Assembly (NCBI GenBank): GCA_040757655.1
Contig: JBFLWV010000043.1
Location: 1 to 10,293, forward strand
Length of the DNA stretch: 10,293 nt
Origin: 2-02-FULL-49-11 sp040757655
Lineage (GTDB): Bacteria > Patescibacteriota > Patescibacteriia > 2-02-FULL-49-11
Reading direction: 5' to 3'
Both the position numbers and the translations under genes were made by a program. Positions within the stretch are counted from its first letter, which is position 1; each line of letters starts with the position of its first letter. This document shows, one piece after another, positions 1 to 5,434 of this stretch. The notes beneath the pieces were generated by a model that saw only the letters and a program-made list of their open reading frames with translations, was not told the DNA's origin and made no database searches.

Positions 1-83
1 TGTTCTGCTTTCGTGGTCATAGACAGGAGAGGGTTATGTATTAAACTCTCCAGCCAACCACTTCTTACTTGAATTTTCAACAT
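1..83 (-). CDS. Possible start of a divergent gene, cut by the window edge
   Basis: On the minus strand an ATG at 83-81 opens a frame with no stop for 27 codons to the window edge, beginning MLKIQVRSGW. A good Shine-Dalgarno match (GGAAAGGA, plus-strand positions 90-97) sits 6 bases before the ATG. This is the main support, because 27 codons alone prove little. The gene would be transcribed away from the aro operon, leaving the promoter region between them. The start codon lies in one arm of an 8-bp inverted repeat. I do not recognise the protein. A competing plus-strand frame open from 1 to 72 has no such start signal but cannot be excluded as the tail of an upstream gene. Confidence 0.38.
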   Translation of the reverse strand, partial: MLKIQVRSGWLESLIHNPLLSMTTKAE

Positions 84-115
84 GTTACGTCCTTTCCACT
101 GTCAACTGTAACATG
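81..115. repeat. Inverted repeat CATGTTAC/GTAACATG
   Basis: CATGTTAC (81-88) and GTAACATG (108-115) are perfect 8-bp complements separated by 19 bases. On the minus strand the proximal arm contains the start codon of the putative divergent gene, and its Shine-Dalgarno sequence is in the loop. It could be a translational hairpin for that gene or a repressor operator next to the aro promoter. Neither role is shown by sequence alone. Confidence 0.5.
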
Positions 116-130
116 GACGAGTGCAGGAAT

Positions 131-158
131 TTGACAATTATCCCCATTACGGTATACT
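131..158 (+). promoter_or_regulatory. Sigma-70-type promoter of the aro operon
   Basis: A perfect -35 hexamer TTGACA (131-136) and a 5/6 -10 hexamer TATACT (153-158) are separated by 16 bases. Transcription would begin at about 164-166, immediately before the ATG of the aromatic leader peptide at 167. It is the best promoter match in the window and the only good one upstream of the nine-gene operon. Confidence 0.8.
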
Positions 159-166
159 GCTTACGT

Positions 167-244
167 ATGCAAAACGTACGATTCTCCCGAAATTATTTCT
201 GGTTTTACTTTACGCCCTGTTACCGTTTGGGAGATTTGTCGTAA
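167..244 (+). CDS. Aromatic leader peptide of the aro operon attenuator (25 aa)
   Basis: ATG at 167 to TAA at 242-244 encodes 25 residues with the centre NYFWFYFTPCY. Codons 10-15 (194-211) are Tyr, Phe, Trp, Phe, Tyr, Phe without interruption, and eight of 25 residues are aromatic. It lies between a strong promoter and the first gene of an aromatic biosynthesis operon and overlaps the 5' strands of alternative RNA hairpins, as in trpL and pheL leaders. The peptide itself probably has no function. Its translation would report the supply of charged aromatic tRNAs. The mix of all three aromatic codons suits an operon making chorismate, their common precursor. There is no Shine-Dalgarno sequence, and the predicted transcript starts one to three bases before the ATG, so initiation would be essentially leaderless. 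Confidence 0.85.
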   Translation: MQNVRFSRNYFWFYFTPCYRLGDLS

Positions 245-281
245 ATGAATAATCATACTTGTTACTTTACATAAACGACTC

Positions 282-304
282 CTCCCAAACGGGGGAGATT
301 TTTG
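282..304 (+). terminator. Attenuator terminator hairpin before aroF
   Basis: CTCCC (282-286) and GGGAG (293-297) form a GC-rich 5-bp stem with a 6-base loop, followed after one A by TTTTT (299-303). Its 5' arm is shared with the antiterminator stem 223-233/282-292, so the two cannot coexist. The stem is short, so it is likely a moderate terminator. Confidence 0.7.
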
Positions 305-307
305 TTA

Positions 308-341
308 TTAGTGAATAGTGAACAGGAACAATTAACAATAA
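308..341 (+). repeat. Degenerate heptanucleotide tandem repeat in the leader
   Basis: Five imperfect units follow each other: TTAGTGA, ATAGTGA, ACAGGA, ACAATTA, ACAATAA. A closely similar array of ACAGAGA, ACAGTGA and ACAGGGA lies inside aroC at 7711-7731. It may be a short dispersed sequence. No function is evident. Confidence 0.4.
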
Positions 342-388
342 ATGTATGCAAACTATTGTAAAGGAAAAGGTTAATAAACGAATGAGGA

Positions 389-423
389 TACCCTCTCTTC
401 CCCTCTCCCTTTCTTGGGAGAGA
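389..423 (+). repeat. Half copy of the GC-rich hairpin repeat at the aroF start
   Basis: CTCTCCC (403-409) and GGGAGAG (416-422) form a perfect 7-bp stem with loop TTTCTT, preceded by a CCCTC-rich stretch. This matches the layout of the right arms of the elements at 1263-1414 and 5340-5427. The 3' arm GGGAG lies 6 bases before GTG 427 and would act as the Shine-Dalgarno sequence of aroF. Confidence 0.6.
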
Positions 424-426
424 ACA

Positions 427-1260
427 GTGGATGCTGGTAAACCCTACCGCCTCGCGCACACCTCGAGCGAGGAGCGTACTGTCATTGACGTGCGCGGACT
501 TCCTGTGGGCGGGCCACAGGTGGTCATTATGGCAGGGCCGTGTTCGGTGGAAAACGAAGAGCAGATCATGGCGATTGCGAAGGGAGTGAAAGAAGCGGAC
601 GGCACTATCTTGCGCGGCGGCGCGTTCAAACCCCGCACCGGCCCGTATGATTTCCAAGGATTGGGGAAAAGAGGGCTGCAGCTTTTGCAGAAGGCGGCGC
701 GCGCGACTGGCTTGCGCTCCATTACCGAGGTGATGGATCCGCGGGACGTTGAGCTCGTTGTGGAGTATGCAGATATACTCCAGATCGGCGCGCGTAACAT
801 GCAGAATTATACCCTTTTGCGAGAAGTGGGGCGATTGAGGCATCCGGTGCTCTTAAAGCGCGGCATGCATTCAACGTATAAGGAATTCCTGCTCGCAGCC
901 GAGTACATCCTCGCAGGTGGAAATTCCTCGGTAATGCTCTGCGAGCGCGGTATCCGCACACACGTAACGGAATTAAGGTTTACGCTCGATCTGAACGCGG
1001 TTCCTTATCTGCAGCATGAAACGCATTTGCCGGTGATCGTAGATCCCTCGCACGGAACGGGCAGACGCGATCTGGTGCCAGCGATGAGCAGGGCGGCAAT
1101 CGCGGCTGGAGCGGACGGCTTGCTCATCGAGTGTCATACCGATCCTGATAAATCCATTTCAGACGCGGAGCAGGCAATTTCCCTCGAGACGCTCAACCAG
1201 TTAATGAGAGAAATTAATACAATTGCGGGCGCAATCGGAAGAACTGTCGCGACTATATGA
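427..1260 (+). CDS. aroF: 3-deoxy-7-phosphoheptulonate synthase, type I-beta core (DAHP synthase)
   Basis: Condenses phosphoenolpyruvate and erythrose 4-phosphate to DAHP, the first shikimate-pathway step. Numbered from GTG 427 (277 aa), it shows the metal-binding Cys39 in AGPCSVE, the PEP-site KPRT at 68-71, GIRT at 175-178, the metal-binding His209 in DPSHGTG and Glu235 in IECH. The sequence resembles the Thermotoga/Pyrococcus I-beta class but has no N-terminal ferredoxin-like or chorismate mutase domain. Homology begins at KPYRL, just after GTG 427, which has GGGAG 6 bases upstream. Earlier in-frame ATGs at 346 (304 aa) and 382 would add residues encoded by the leader and a hairpin repeat, and I consider them less likely. 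It is the first structural gene after the attenuator and shows no frameshift. Confidence 0.95.
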   Translation: MDAGKPYRLAHTSSEERTVIDVRGLPVGGPQVVIMAGPCSVENEEQIMAIAKGVKEADGTILRGGAFKPRTGPYDFQGLGKRGLQLLQKAARATGLRSITEVMDPRDVELVVEYADILQIGARNMQNYTLLREVGRLRHPVLLKRGMHSTYKEFLLAAEYILAGGNSSVMLCERGIRTHVTELRFTLDLNAVPYLQHETHLPVIVDPSHGTGRRDLVPAMSRAAIAAGADGLLIECHTDPDKSISDAEQAISLETLNQLMREINTIAGAIGRTVATI

Positions 1261-1262
1261 AT

Positions 1263-1414
1263 CGATATATCGTTTCCCCCTCTTAAGGTAAGAGGGGTGA
1301 GGGGAGTTATGGGATTGGCGCGTTAAACCTGAGTATTGTTCTCAACAAAGGCACGTGCATCCTAATCATAACTCACCCCAACCCTCCCTTACTTTAAGGG
1401 AGTGTGGAATATCG
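1263..1414. repeat. Paired inverted hairpin repeat between aroF and pheA
   Basis: Two related arms face each other. The left arm holds stem CCCCTCTTA/TAAGAGGGG (1277-1297, 3-base loop), then a G-rich run and GTTAT. The right arm starts ATAACTCACCCC (1368-1379) and holds stem CTCCCTTA/TAAGGGAG (1384-1402). The outer ends CGATAT (1263-1268) and ATATCG (1409-1414) are complementary. The whole could fold into a long imperfect hairpin with two side hairpins. There is no transposase and no T-run, so it is better called a MITE-like or REP-like element than a terminator. It fills most of the 181-base gap between aroF and pheA. Confidence 0.75.
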
Positions 1415-1441
1415 TAGTGATGACAACAAAGGCGTCTCAAT

Positions 1442-2314
1442 ATGAATCGAGACAAGAAATATACAAAAATCGCATTTCAAGGCGAGCACGGCGCCTACAG
1501 CGAAATTGCCGCGCGGAAATATTTCGGGGAACGCTCCCGCACTATGCCGTGCGCATCATTCGACGAAGTGTTTAAGGCGGTGGCGCGTGCACGCGCATCG
1601 GCTGGCGTAGTGCCGCTTGAGAATTCCGTTGCCGGCACTATTCACCGCAGCTATGATTTGCTCGCGCGGCATGCGCTCATCATTGACGGAGAAATTTCAC
1701 TCCACATTTCCCATAATTTGCTTGGGATGCCGTCAAAGGTTAAGGGCTTGCGGCGGTTGAGGCAAGTGAAACGGGTTTATTCTCACCCGCAAGCGCTTGA
1801 CCAGTGCGAGGAGTTTCTAGCGCGGCATCCGTGGATGGAAGTGATATCCTACCGTGATACTGCAGGCGCGGCGCACCATATCGCCACGAGCCGGCGCCAG
1901 GATGAAGCGGCAATCGCGAGCAGCGAGGCTGCGCGGCTCTACGGTTTGCGTATTATCGCTGAACACCTTGAATCAAACCAGGAAAATTACACACGGTTCG
2001 GCGTGGTTGCCGAACCTCTACGCCGGGCGCACGAGCGCCTGAAGGGTAACAAAGTATCCCTTTTGCTTACGCTTCCACACATTGCGGGAAGCCTGTCGCG
2101 ATTCTTAGTCCAGTGCGCAGGCAGGGGCATGAACCTCACGAAAGTCGAATCGCGGCCCCTGTTGGGCAAACCGTGGGAGTACCTGTTTTATGTTGATTTT
2201 GAACATGCGTTTTCACCCGAAGCACTCCAGCGTGCGCTTACGGCGCTCAAGGTTGAAGCGTCTACCTTTACCATTTTAGGTGTGTATGACCGCGGCGCAA
2301 CCTATGAACTCTAA
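1442..2314 (+). CDS. pheA: Prephenate dehydratase with C-terminal ACT domain
   Basis: Converts prephenate to phenylpyruvate, the committed step to phenylalanine. The 290-aa protein begins the catalytic fold at IAFQGEHGAYSE (10-21), has the two-lobed dehydratase region to about residue 190, and carries the catalytic TRF motif at 184-186 (ENYTRFGVVA). An ACT domain follows at about 204-285, with AGSL (215-218) and ESRP (236-239) matching the family's Phe-binding motifs, so feedback inhibition by phenylalanine is likely. A stop at 1421-1423 in the same frame fixes the start at ATG 1442, with AAAGG 9 bases upstream. No chorismate mutase domain is fused to it. A separate mutase gene overlaps its 3' end, the reverse of the domain order in the enterobacterial P-protein. 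Confidence 0.95.
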   Translation: MNRDKKYTKIAFQGEHGAYSEIAARKYFGERSRTMPCASFDEVFKAVARARASAGVVPLENSVAGTIHRSYDLLARHALIIDGEISLHISHNLLGMPSKVKGLRRLRQVKRVYSHPQALDQCEEFLARHPWMEVISYRDTAGAAHHIATSRRQDEAAIASSEAARLYGLRIIAEHLESNQENYTRFGVVAEPLRRAHERLKGNKVSLLLTLPHIAGSLSRFLVQCAGRGMNLTKVESRPLLGKPWEYLFYVDFEHAFSPEALQRALTALKVEASTFTILGVYDRGATYEL

Positions 2315-2573
2315 ACCACTTATTCAATTAAGAAGAGAAATCGACGCAATCGACCGCGCCATTATTCAATTATGGGCGAAGCGCGTGGATATTGCGCGCG
2401 CCATCGGGATGCGGAAGCGCGTAGCAATGCTTCCCTTGAAGGATGAGCAACGAGAGCGAAGAGTGGTTGCACGCGCGGTACTGCTTGGCGGGAATTTGCG
2501 TTTGCCTTTATCAAAGGTGCGTGCCTTGATGAATATTATCATCGCCACGTCGCGTCGCGCGCAGAAACAATGA
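2286..2573 (+). CDS. Chorismate mutase, AroQ class, monofunctional
   Basis: Rearranges chorismate to prephenate. The all-helical 95-aa protein aligns without gaps to the mutase domain of E. coli PheA at an offset of five. R16, R33, K44, D53, R56, E57, S89 and Q93 stand where E. coli has Arg11, Arg28, Lys39, Asp48, Arg51, Glu52, Ser84 and Gln88, so the active site looks complete. The start is uncertain. ATG 2286 has AGG 5 bases upstream. GTG 2280 would add two residues, and ATG 2304 would begin eight residues before the catalytic helix. All overlap the end of pheA, indicating translational coupling. Its stop overlaps the aroB ATG (ATGA, 2570-2573). With PheA it supplies both enzymes from chorismate to phenylpyruvate. 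Confidence 0.92.
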   Translation: MTAAQPMNSKPLIQLRREIDAIDRAIIQLWAKRVDIARAIGMRKRVAMLPLKDEQRERRVVARAVLLGGNLRLPLSKVRALMNIIIATSRRAQKQ

Positions 2574-3643
2574 CTATGGTGCGCCTATTGTATCGCGTGA
2601 AAAAAGAAAGTAAGTGTACCTTAGTGGTGGGGAAAGGGGCGCTACGTGCTCTGCCCGGCCTTATCCAAGACAGGACGAAGTGCGCCGCGGCCATTATTAC
2701 CGACCGCACGGTCGCGCGCTTGTGTAGCGGAAAATTGAGGAAGGTGTGCGATGCGCGATTTTCCCTCCACCTCATCGCGCTCAATCCCGGGGAGCGCTCG
2801 AAAAAATTGCGCAATGCGGAGCGGTGCATTCGCATCTTGTTGCAGCATAAGGTTGACCGGCACGGCACGCTCGTGGCGCTGGGGGGCGGCGTAGTGGGGG
2901 ATTTGACTGGATTTGTCGCATCCGTATATTTGCGCGGCATTGATTATATCCAAGTGCCTACTACCCTGCTCGCCATGGTAGACAGCGGGATAGGCGGCAA
3001 GACCGGCGTTGATTTTCAAGGGGTAAAAAATGTGGTTGGCACGTTTCACCAGCCGCGCGCGGTGGTGTGCGACACCGCATTTTTGCGTTTGCTCCCGCAT
3101 GATGAGCTGGTAAACGGCATGGCGGAAGTCATTAAATACGGATTGATCGGCAGCCAGACCTTATGCGCGCAATTGGCGAGGAGTTCCTTTAGCCGCATGC
3201 CGTGGGAAAAGGTAGTGCAGTTTTGCGTGCGCACAAAGGCAGCAATGGTAGCACAGGATCCTTTAGACAGAAAAGGCCGCCGCGCCCTCCTGAATTTCGG
3301 GCATACCGTGGGGCATGCGCTGGAATCTTTGAGCCGTTTCTCGCTTTCTCACGGCCAGGCCATTGCGATTGGCATGGTTGCAGCAGCCCGATTAAGTTAT
3401 CAGTTGTCAGGTTTGAGTCAGCAGGAATGTGAAGCGATCGAAACTTTAATAGCGAAATATGAATTACCGACGCGATTGCCGCCGCATACGGACATAGGGC
3501 AGGTCATGAAGGTGATGCAAAATGATAAAAAAGCAGAGGATGGAGATATAAAATGGGTGTTGTTGGAAAAAATTGGGAAAGCGCGGGCTGGAGTGAAGGT
3601 GCCAGAGGAGGCCATACGGGAGACTTTAGAAAGAATGAAATGA
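2570..3643 (+). CDS. aroB: 3-dehydroquinate synthase
   Basis: NAD- and zinc-dependent cyclisation of DAHP to 3-dehydroquinate, the second pathway step. The 357-aa length is normal. Visible motifs are NPGERSK (72-78), the dinucleotide-binding GGGVVGDLTGF (105-115), VPTTLLAMVDSGIGGKTGVD (129-148), the zinc ligand Glu186 in GMAEVIKYG, His245 in NFGHTVGHALE, His261 in SHGQAIAIG, and NDKK (318-321). The start ATG overlaps the stop of the chorismate mutase by four bases. A second ATG at 2576 is a possible alternative. No clear Shine-Dalgarno sequence is visible, so expression probably relies on coupling. It ends three bases before aroQ. Confidence 0.96.
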   Translation: MTMVRLLYRVKKESKCTLVVGKGALRALPGLIQDRTKCAAAIITDRTVARLCSGKLRKVCDARFSLHLIALNPGERSKKLRNAERCIRILLQHKVDRHGTLVALGGGVVGDLTGFVASVYLRGIDYIQVPTTLLAMVDSGIGGKTGVDFQGVKNVVGTFHQPRAVVCDTAFLRLLPHDELVNGMAEVIKYGLIGSQTLCAQLARSSFSRMPWEKVVQFCVRTKAAMVAQDPLDRKGRRALLNFGHTVGHALESLSRFSLSHGQAIAIGMVAAARLSYQLSGLSQQECEAIETLIAKYELPTRLPPHTDIGQVMKVMQNDKKAEDGDIKWVLLEKIGKARAGVKVPEEAIRETLERMK

Positions 3644-3646
3644 GCT

Positions 3647-4096
3647 ATGAAGATTCTCATCATAAACGGCCCCAATTTGAATATGCTGGGAAAACGCGAT
3701 CCCGCGCAGTACGGATCACATTCGTTGAGCGGGATTGTGGATTTGCTGCGCGCACACGCGCAGAAGCTGCGGCGCGCGGGAAACGAAATTGAATTGGTAT
3801 TTTTCCAGTCCAACCACGAGGGCGCGCTCATTGACTTTATCCAGCAGTATGCGGGCGAAGCGCAAGGCATCCTCATCAATCCCGGCGCGCTCACGCACTA
3901 CAGTTACGCGCTCCGTGATGCGCTCTTAGACAGCGGTTTGCCGGTGGTGGAAGTGCATTTGTCAGACATAGAACACCGCGAGCCATTCAGAAAGATTTCC
4001 GTCGTGGCTGATATCGTAGTTGATAGAGTGATGGGATTGAAAGAGCAAAGTTATACCATTGGATTGGAGAAGCTTGTGGAACGACTGAAGGTATGA
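3647..4096 (+). CDS. aroQ: 3-dehydroquinate dehydratase, type II
   Basis: Dehydrates 3-dehydroquinate to 3-dehydroshikimate, the third step. The 149-aa length is typical of the small dodecameric type II enzyme. The sequence opens with ILIINGPNLNMLGKRDPAQY. Arg17 and Tyr22 match the catalytic flexible-loop residues, FFQSNHEGALID (52-63) and INPGALTHYSYALRD (77-91) are the substrate-binding segments, and VEVHLSD (101-107) contains the Glu and His that correspond to Glu99 and His101 of the M. tuberculosis enzyme. Arg111 matches Arg108. The gene starts three bases after aroB and its stop overlaps the aroA ATG by four bases. Confidence 0.96.
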   Translation: MKILIINGPNLNMLGKRDPAQYGSHSLSGIVDLLRAHAQKLRRAGNEIELVFFQSNHEGALIDFIQQYAGEAQGILINPGALTHYSYALRDALLDSGLPVVEVHLSDIEHREPFRKISVVADIVVDRVMGLKEQSYTIGLEKLVERLKV

Positions 4097-5349
4097 ATAT
4101 CCATATTTTGCCAGGAAAAGTGAACGGTACGCTCATCGCGCCTCCTTCCAAGAGTTGTACCCATCGTGCGGTGATTCTCGCGACATTGGCGGAGGGGGAG
4201 TCGGTGATTGAGAATTGCCTGTTGGCTGATGATACACGGATGACGATTGAAGCATGTGCACATTTTGGCACAGAGATCGCATCAGAAGGGAATAAATCCA
4301 CCATACGAGGTGTCAATGGTTTGTTGCATGTCCCGTCTCATCCTATTGATTGCGGTTTCTCTGGCACCACGTTGCGCTTCATGCTGGCGCTGGCGGCGAT
4401 GGCGCCAGGAGAGACGGTGCTCACGGGTAGCGCGCGCCTGATGGGACGACCGTTGAAACCCTTATTGAACGCTTTGGAAGCAATAGGCGGGAGGTTTATG
4501 ATGAACGAAACGAATATTAGTATAAGCGGCAAAAGGTTAAAAGGAGGAAGGGTGATGCTCCCCGGCGATGTAAGTTCGCAGTTCGTGTCTGCGTTGCTCA
4601 TGATCGCGCCGTTTACGCAAGAGAGCATCTTGATAACGGTTGAGGAACCTTTTTATTCGCGCCCGTATGTTGACTTGACTATTGTGCTCATGCATGAATT
4701 CGGAGTGGATGTGGTTGTTCAAGATAACCGTTTTACCGTTGAACCAGGCCAAGACTATCGCGCAAGAGTATATACCATAGAAGGAGATTATTCTTCGGCG
4801 CAATACTGGTTTGCCGCAGCGGCAATGACAGGGGGTGAGGTGAAAGTGGAAGGGCTGAATCCCCATTCTCATCAAGGAGATAAAAGATTGCTTAATATTT
4901 TGCACAACATTGGTTGTGTGATAAAGATAGGAAGTGATGCAATAACGGTGCAAGGGAGGAAATTATTGAAACCATTTTCAGTAGATGGACGAGACATTCC
5001 GGATCTGGTGCCAACCCTTGCAGTCCTTGCCGCGGCAGCGCAGGGAATTAGCAGCATCACTCACGTTGGCCACCTGCGCGGGAAAGAGAGTGATCGTTTG
5101 TCGGTTCCTGTGGAGGAATTAAAGAAGATGGGAATTAAGGTGGAGATTGTGAACAATTCATTGAGAATACGGGGAGGACAGTTGAAAGGCGCGGTCATTG
5201 ATCCTCATGGTGATCATCGTATTGCCATGGCGTTTGCGGTTGCAGGATTGGCGGCAGAAGGAGAGACGGTGATTACGGATGCGGAAGTGGTGAGTAAATC
5301 GTATCCGGGGTTTTGGAATGACTTTAAGAAAATACAATTCCCCTCTTAG
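4093..5349 (+). CDS. aroA: 3-phosphoshikimate 1-carboxyvinyltransferase (EPSP synthase)
   Basis: Transfers enolpyruvate from PEP to shikimate 3-phosphate. The 418-aa protein has Lys20 in PPSKSCTHR, the PEP loop GFSGTTLRF (88-96), LPGDVSSQFVSALL (156-169), Asp304 in DIPDLVP, Glu332 in KESDRL, His375 in GDHRIAMA and Lys402 in SKSYPGFW, so the catalytic set is complete. The GFSGTTLRF loop differs from the NAGTAMR form of the E. coli type, which suggests the other class of EPSP synthase, though that needs a biochemical test. The start overlaps the stop of aroQ. The last residues (FPS) and the TAG stop at 5347-5349 lie inside a hairpin repeat, so the native C-terminus may have been altered by insertion of that element. 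Confidence 0.96.
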   Translation: MNIHILPGKVNGTLIAPPSKSCTHRAVILATLAEGESVIENCLLADDTRMTIEACAHFGTEIASEGNKSTIRGVNGLLHVPSHPIDCGFSGTTLRFMLALAAMAPGETVLTGSARLMGRPLKPLLNALEAIGGRFMMNETNISISGKRLKGGRVMLPGDVSSQFVSALLMIAPFTQESILITVEEPFYSRPYVDLTIVLMHEFGVDVVVQDNRFTVEPGQDYRARVYTIEGDYSSAQYWFAAAAMTGGEVKVEGLNPHSHQGDKRLLNILHNIGCVIKIGSDAITVQGRKLLKPFSVDGRDIPDLVPTLAVLAAAAQGISSITHVGHLRGKESDRLSVPVEELKKMGIKVEIVNNSLRIRGGQLKGAVIDPHGDHRIAMAFAVAGLAAEGETVITDAEVVSKSYPGFWNDFKKIQFPS

Positions 5350-5427
5350 GGTAAGAGGGGGTAAGGGGAGTTATGAGTCCTCACGTTTGATAACTCCTCC
5401 TACACCTCCTCTTAACTTAAGAGGAGG
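5340..5427. repeat. Paired inverted hairpin repeat between aroA and aroK
   Basis: This belongs to the same family as the element at 1263-1414. The left hairpin is CCCCTCTTA/TAAGAGGGG (5340-5360, loop GGG), the inner arms GGAGTTAT (5367-5374) and ATAACTCC (5390-5397) are perfectly complementary, and the right hairpin CCTCCTCTTAA/TTAAGAGGAGG (5405-5427) is a perfect 11-bp stem. The left side includes the aroA stop. The right side ends in GAGGAGG, the Shine-Dalgarno sequence of aroK. Confidence 0.8.
5421..5427 (+). promoter_or_regulatory. Ribosome-binding site of aroK, buried in a repeat hairpin
   Basis: GAGGAGG lies 7 bases before ATG 5435 and is the strongest Shine-Dalgarno match in the operon. 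It also forms the 3' arm of a perfect 11-bp hairpin (5405-5427), so it would be unavailable unless the stem is opened, for example by ribosomes finishing aroA or by an alternative fold. Confidence 0.7.
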
Positions 5428-5434
5428 ATAGAGA

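Larger units (their letters stand above)
165..304 (+). promoter_or_regulatory. Ribosome-mediated transcription attenuator (aromatic amino acid responsive)
   Basis: Four segments can pair in exclusive ways. Segment 1 (178-191) pairs with segment 2 (226-239) at 13 of 14 positions, including two G-U pairs. Segment 2 (223-233) instead pairs perfectly for 11 bp with segment 3 (282-292), and GTCGT (238-242) with ACGAC (275-279) extends that stem. Segment 3 (282-286) can also pair with segment 4 (293-297), followed by five T, making a terminator. A ribosome stalled at early aromatic codons (194-202) would cover segment 1, free segment 2 to take segment 3, and allow read-through. A ribosome reaching the stop at 242 would cover segment 2 and permit termination. 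The pairings are read directly from the sequence; the regulation is inferred from the trp/phe operon mechanism. Confidence 0.82.

Noticed and set aside
1..72. Plus-strand frame open from the window edge to a TGA at 70-72
   Set aside because: Only about 23 codons with no recognisable sequence. The minus-strand alternative has a start codon with a well-spaced ribosome-binding site.
346..426. N-terminal extension of aroF from ATG 346 or 382
   Set aside because: It would encode leader and hairpin-repeat sequence with no family homology. GTG 427 has a better-spaced Shine-Dalgarno sequence and coincides with the start of homology.
262..843. A 193-codon minus-strand open frame opposite aroF
   Set aside because: It is antisense to a clear DAHP synthase and to the attenuator, shows no recognisable motifs and no start signal. 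It is a by-product of GC-rich codons in aroF.
1277..1297. Hairpin after aroF read as a transcription terminator
   Set aside because: No T-run follows it; it is followed by a G-rich run, and a related hairpin in inverted orientation lies downstream. It fits a repeat family within an operon better.
3947..3985. Possible loss of the catalytic His in AroQ, since the segment reads SDIEHRE rather than SNxHARE
   Set aside because: The catalytic Glu and His are in the preceding VEVH, which is intact. The position that looked changed is variable, for example Tyr in the B. subtilis enzyme.
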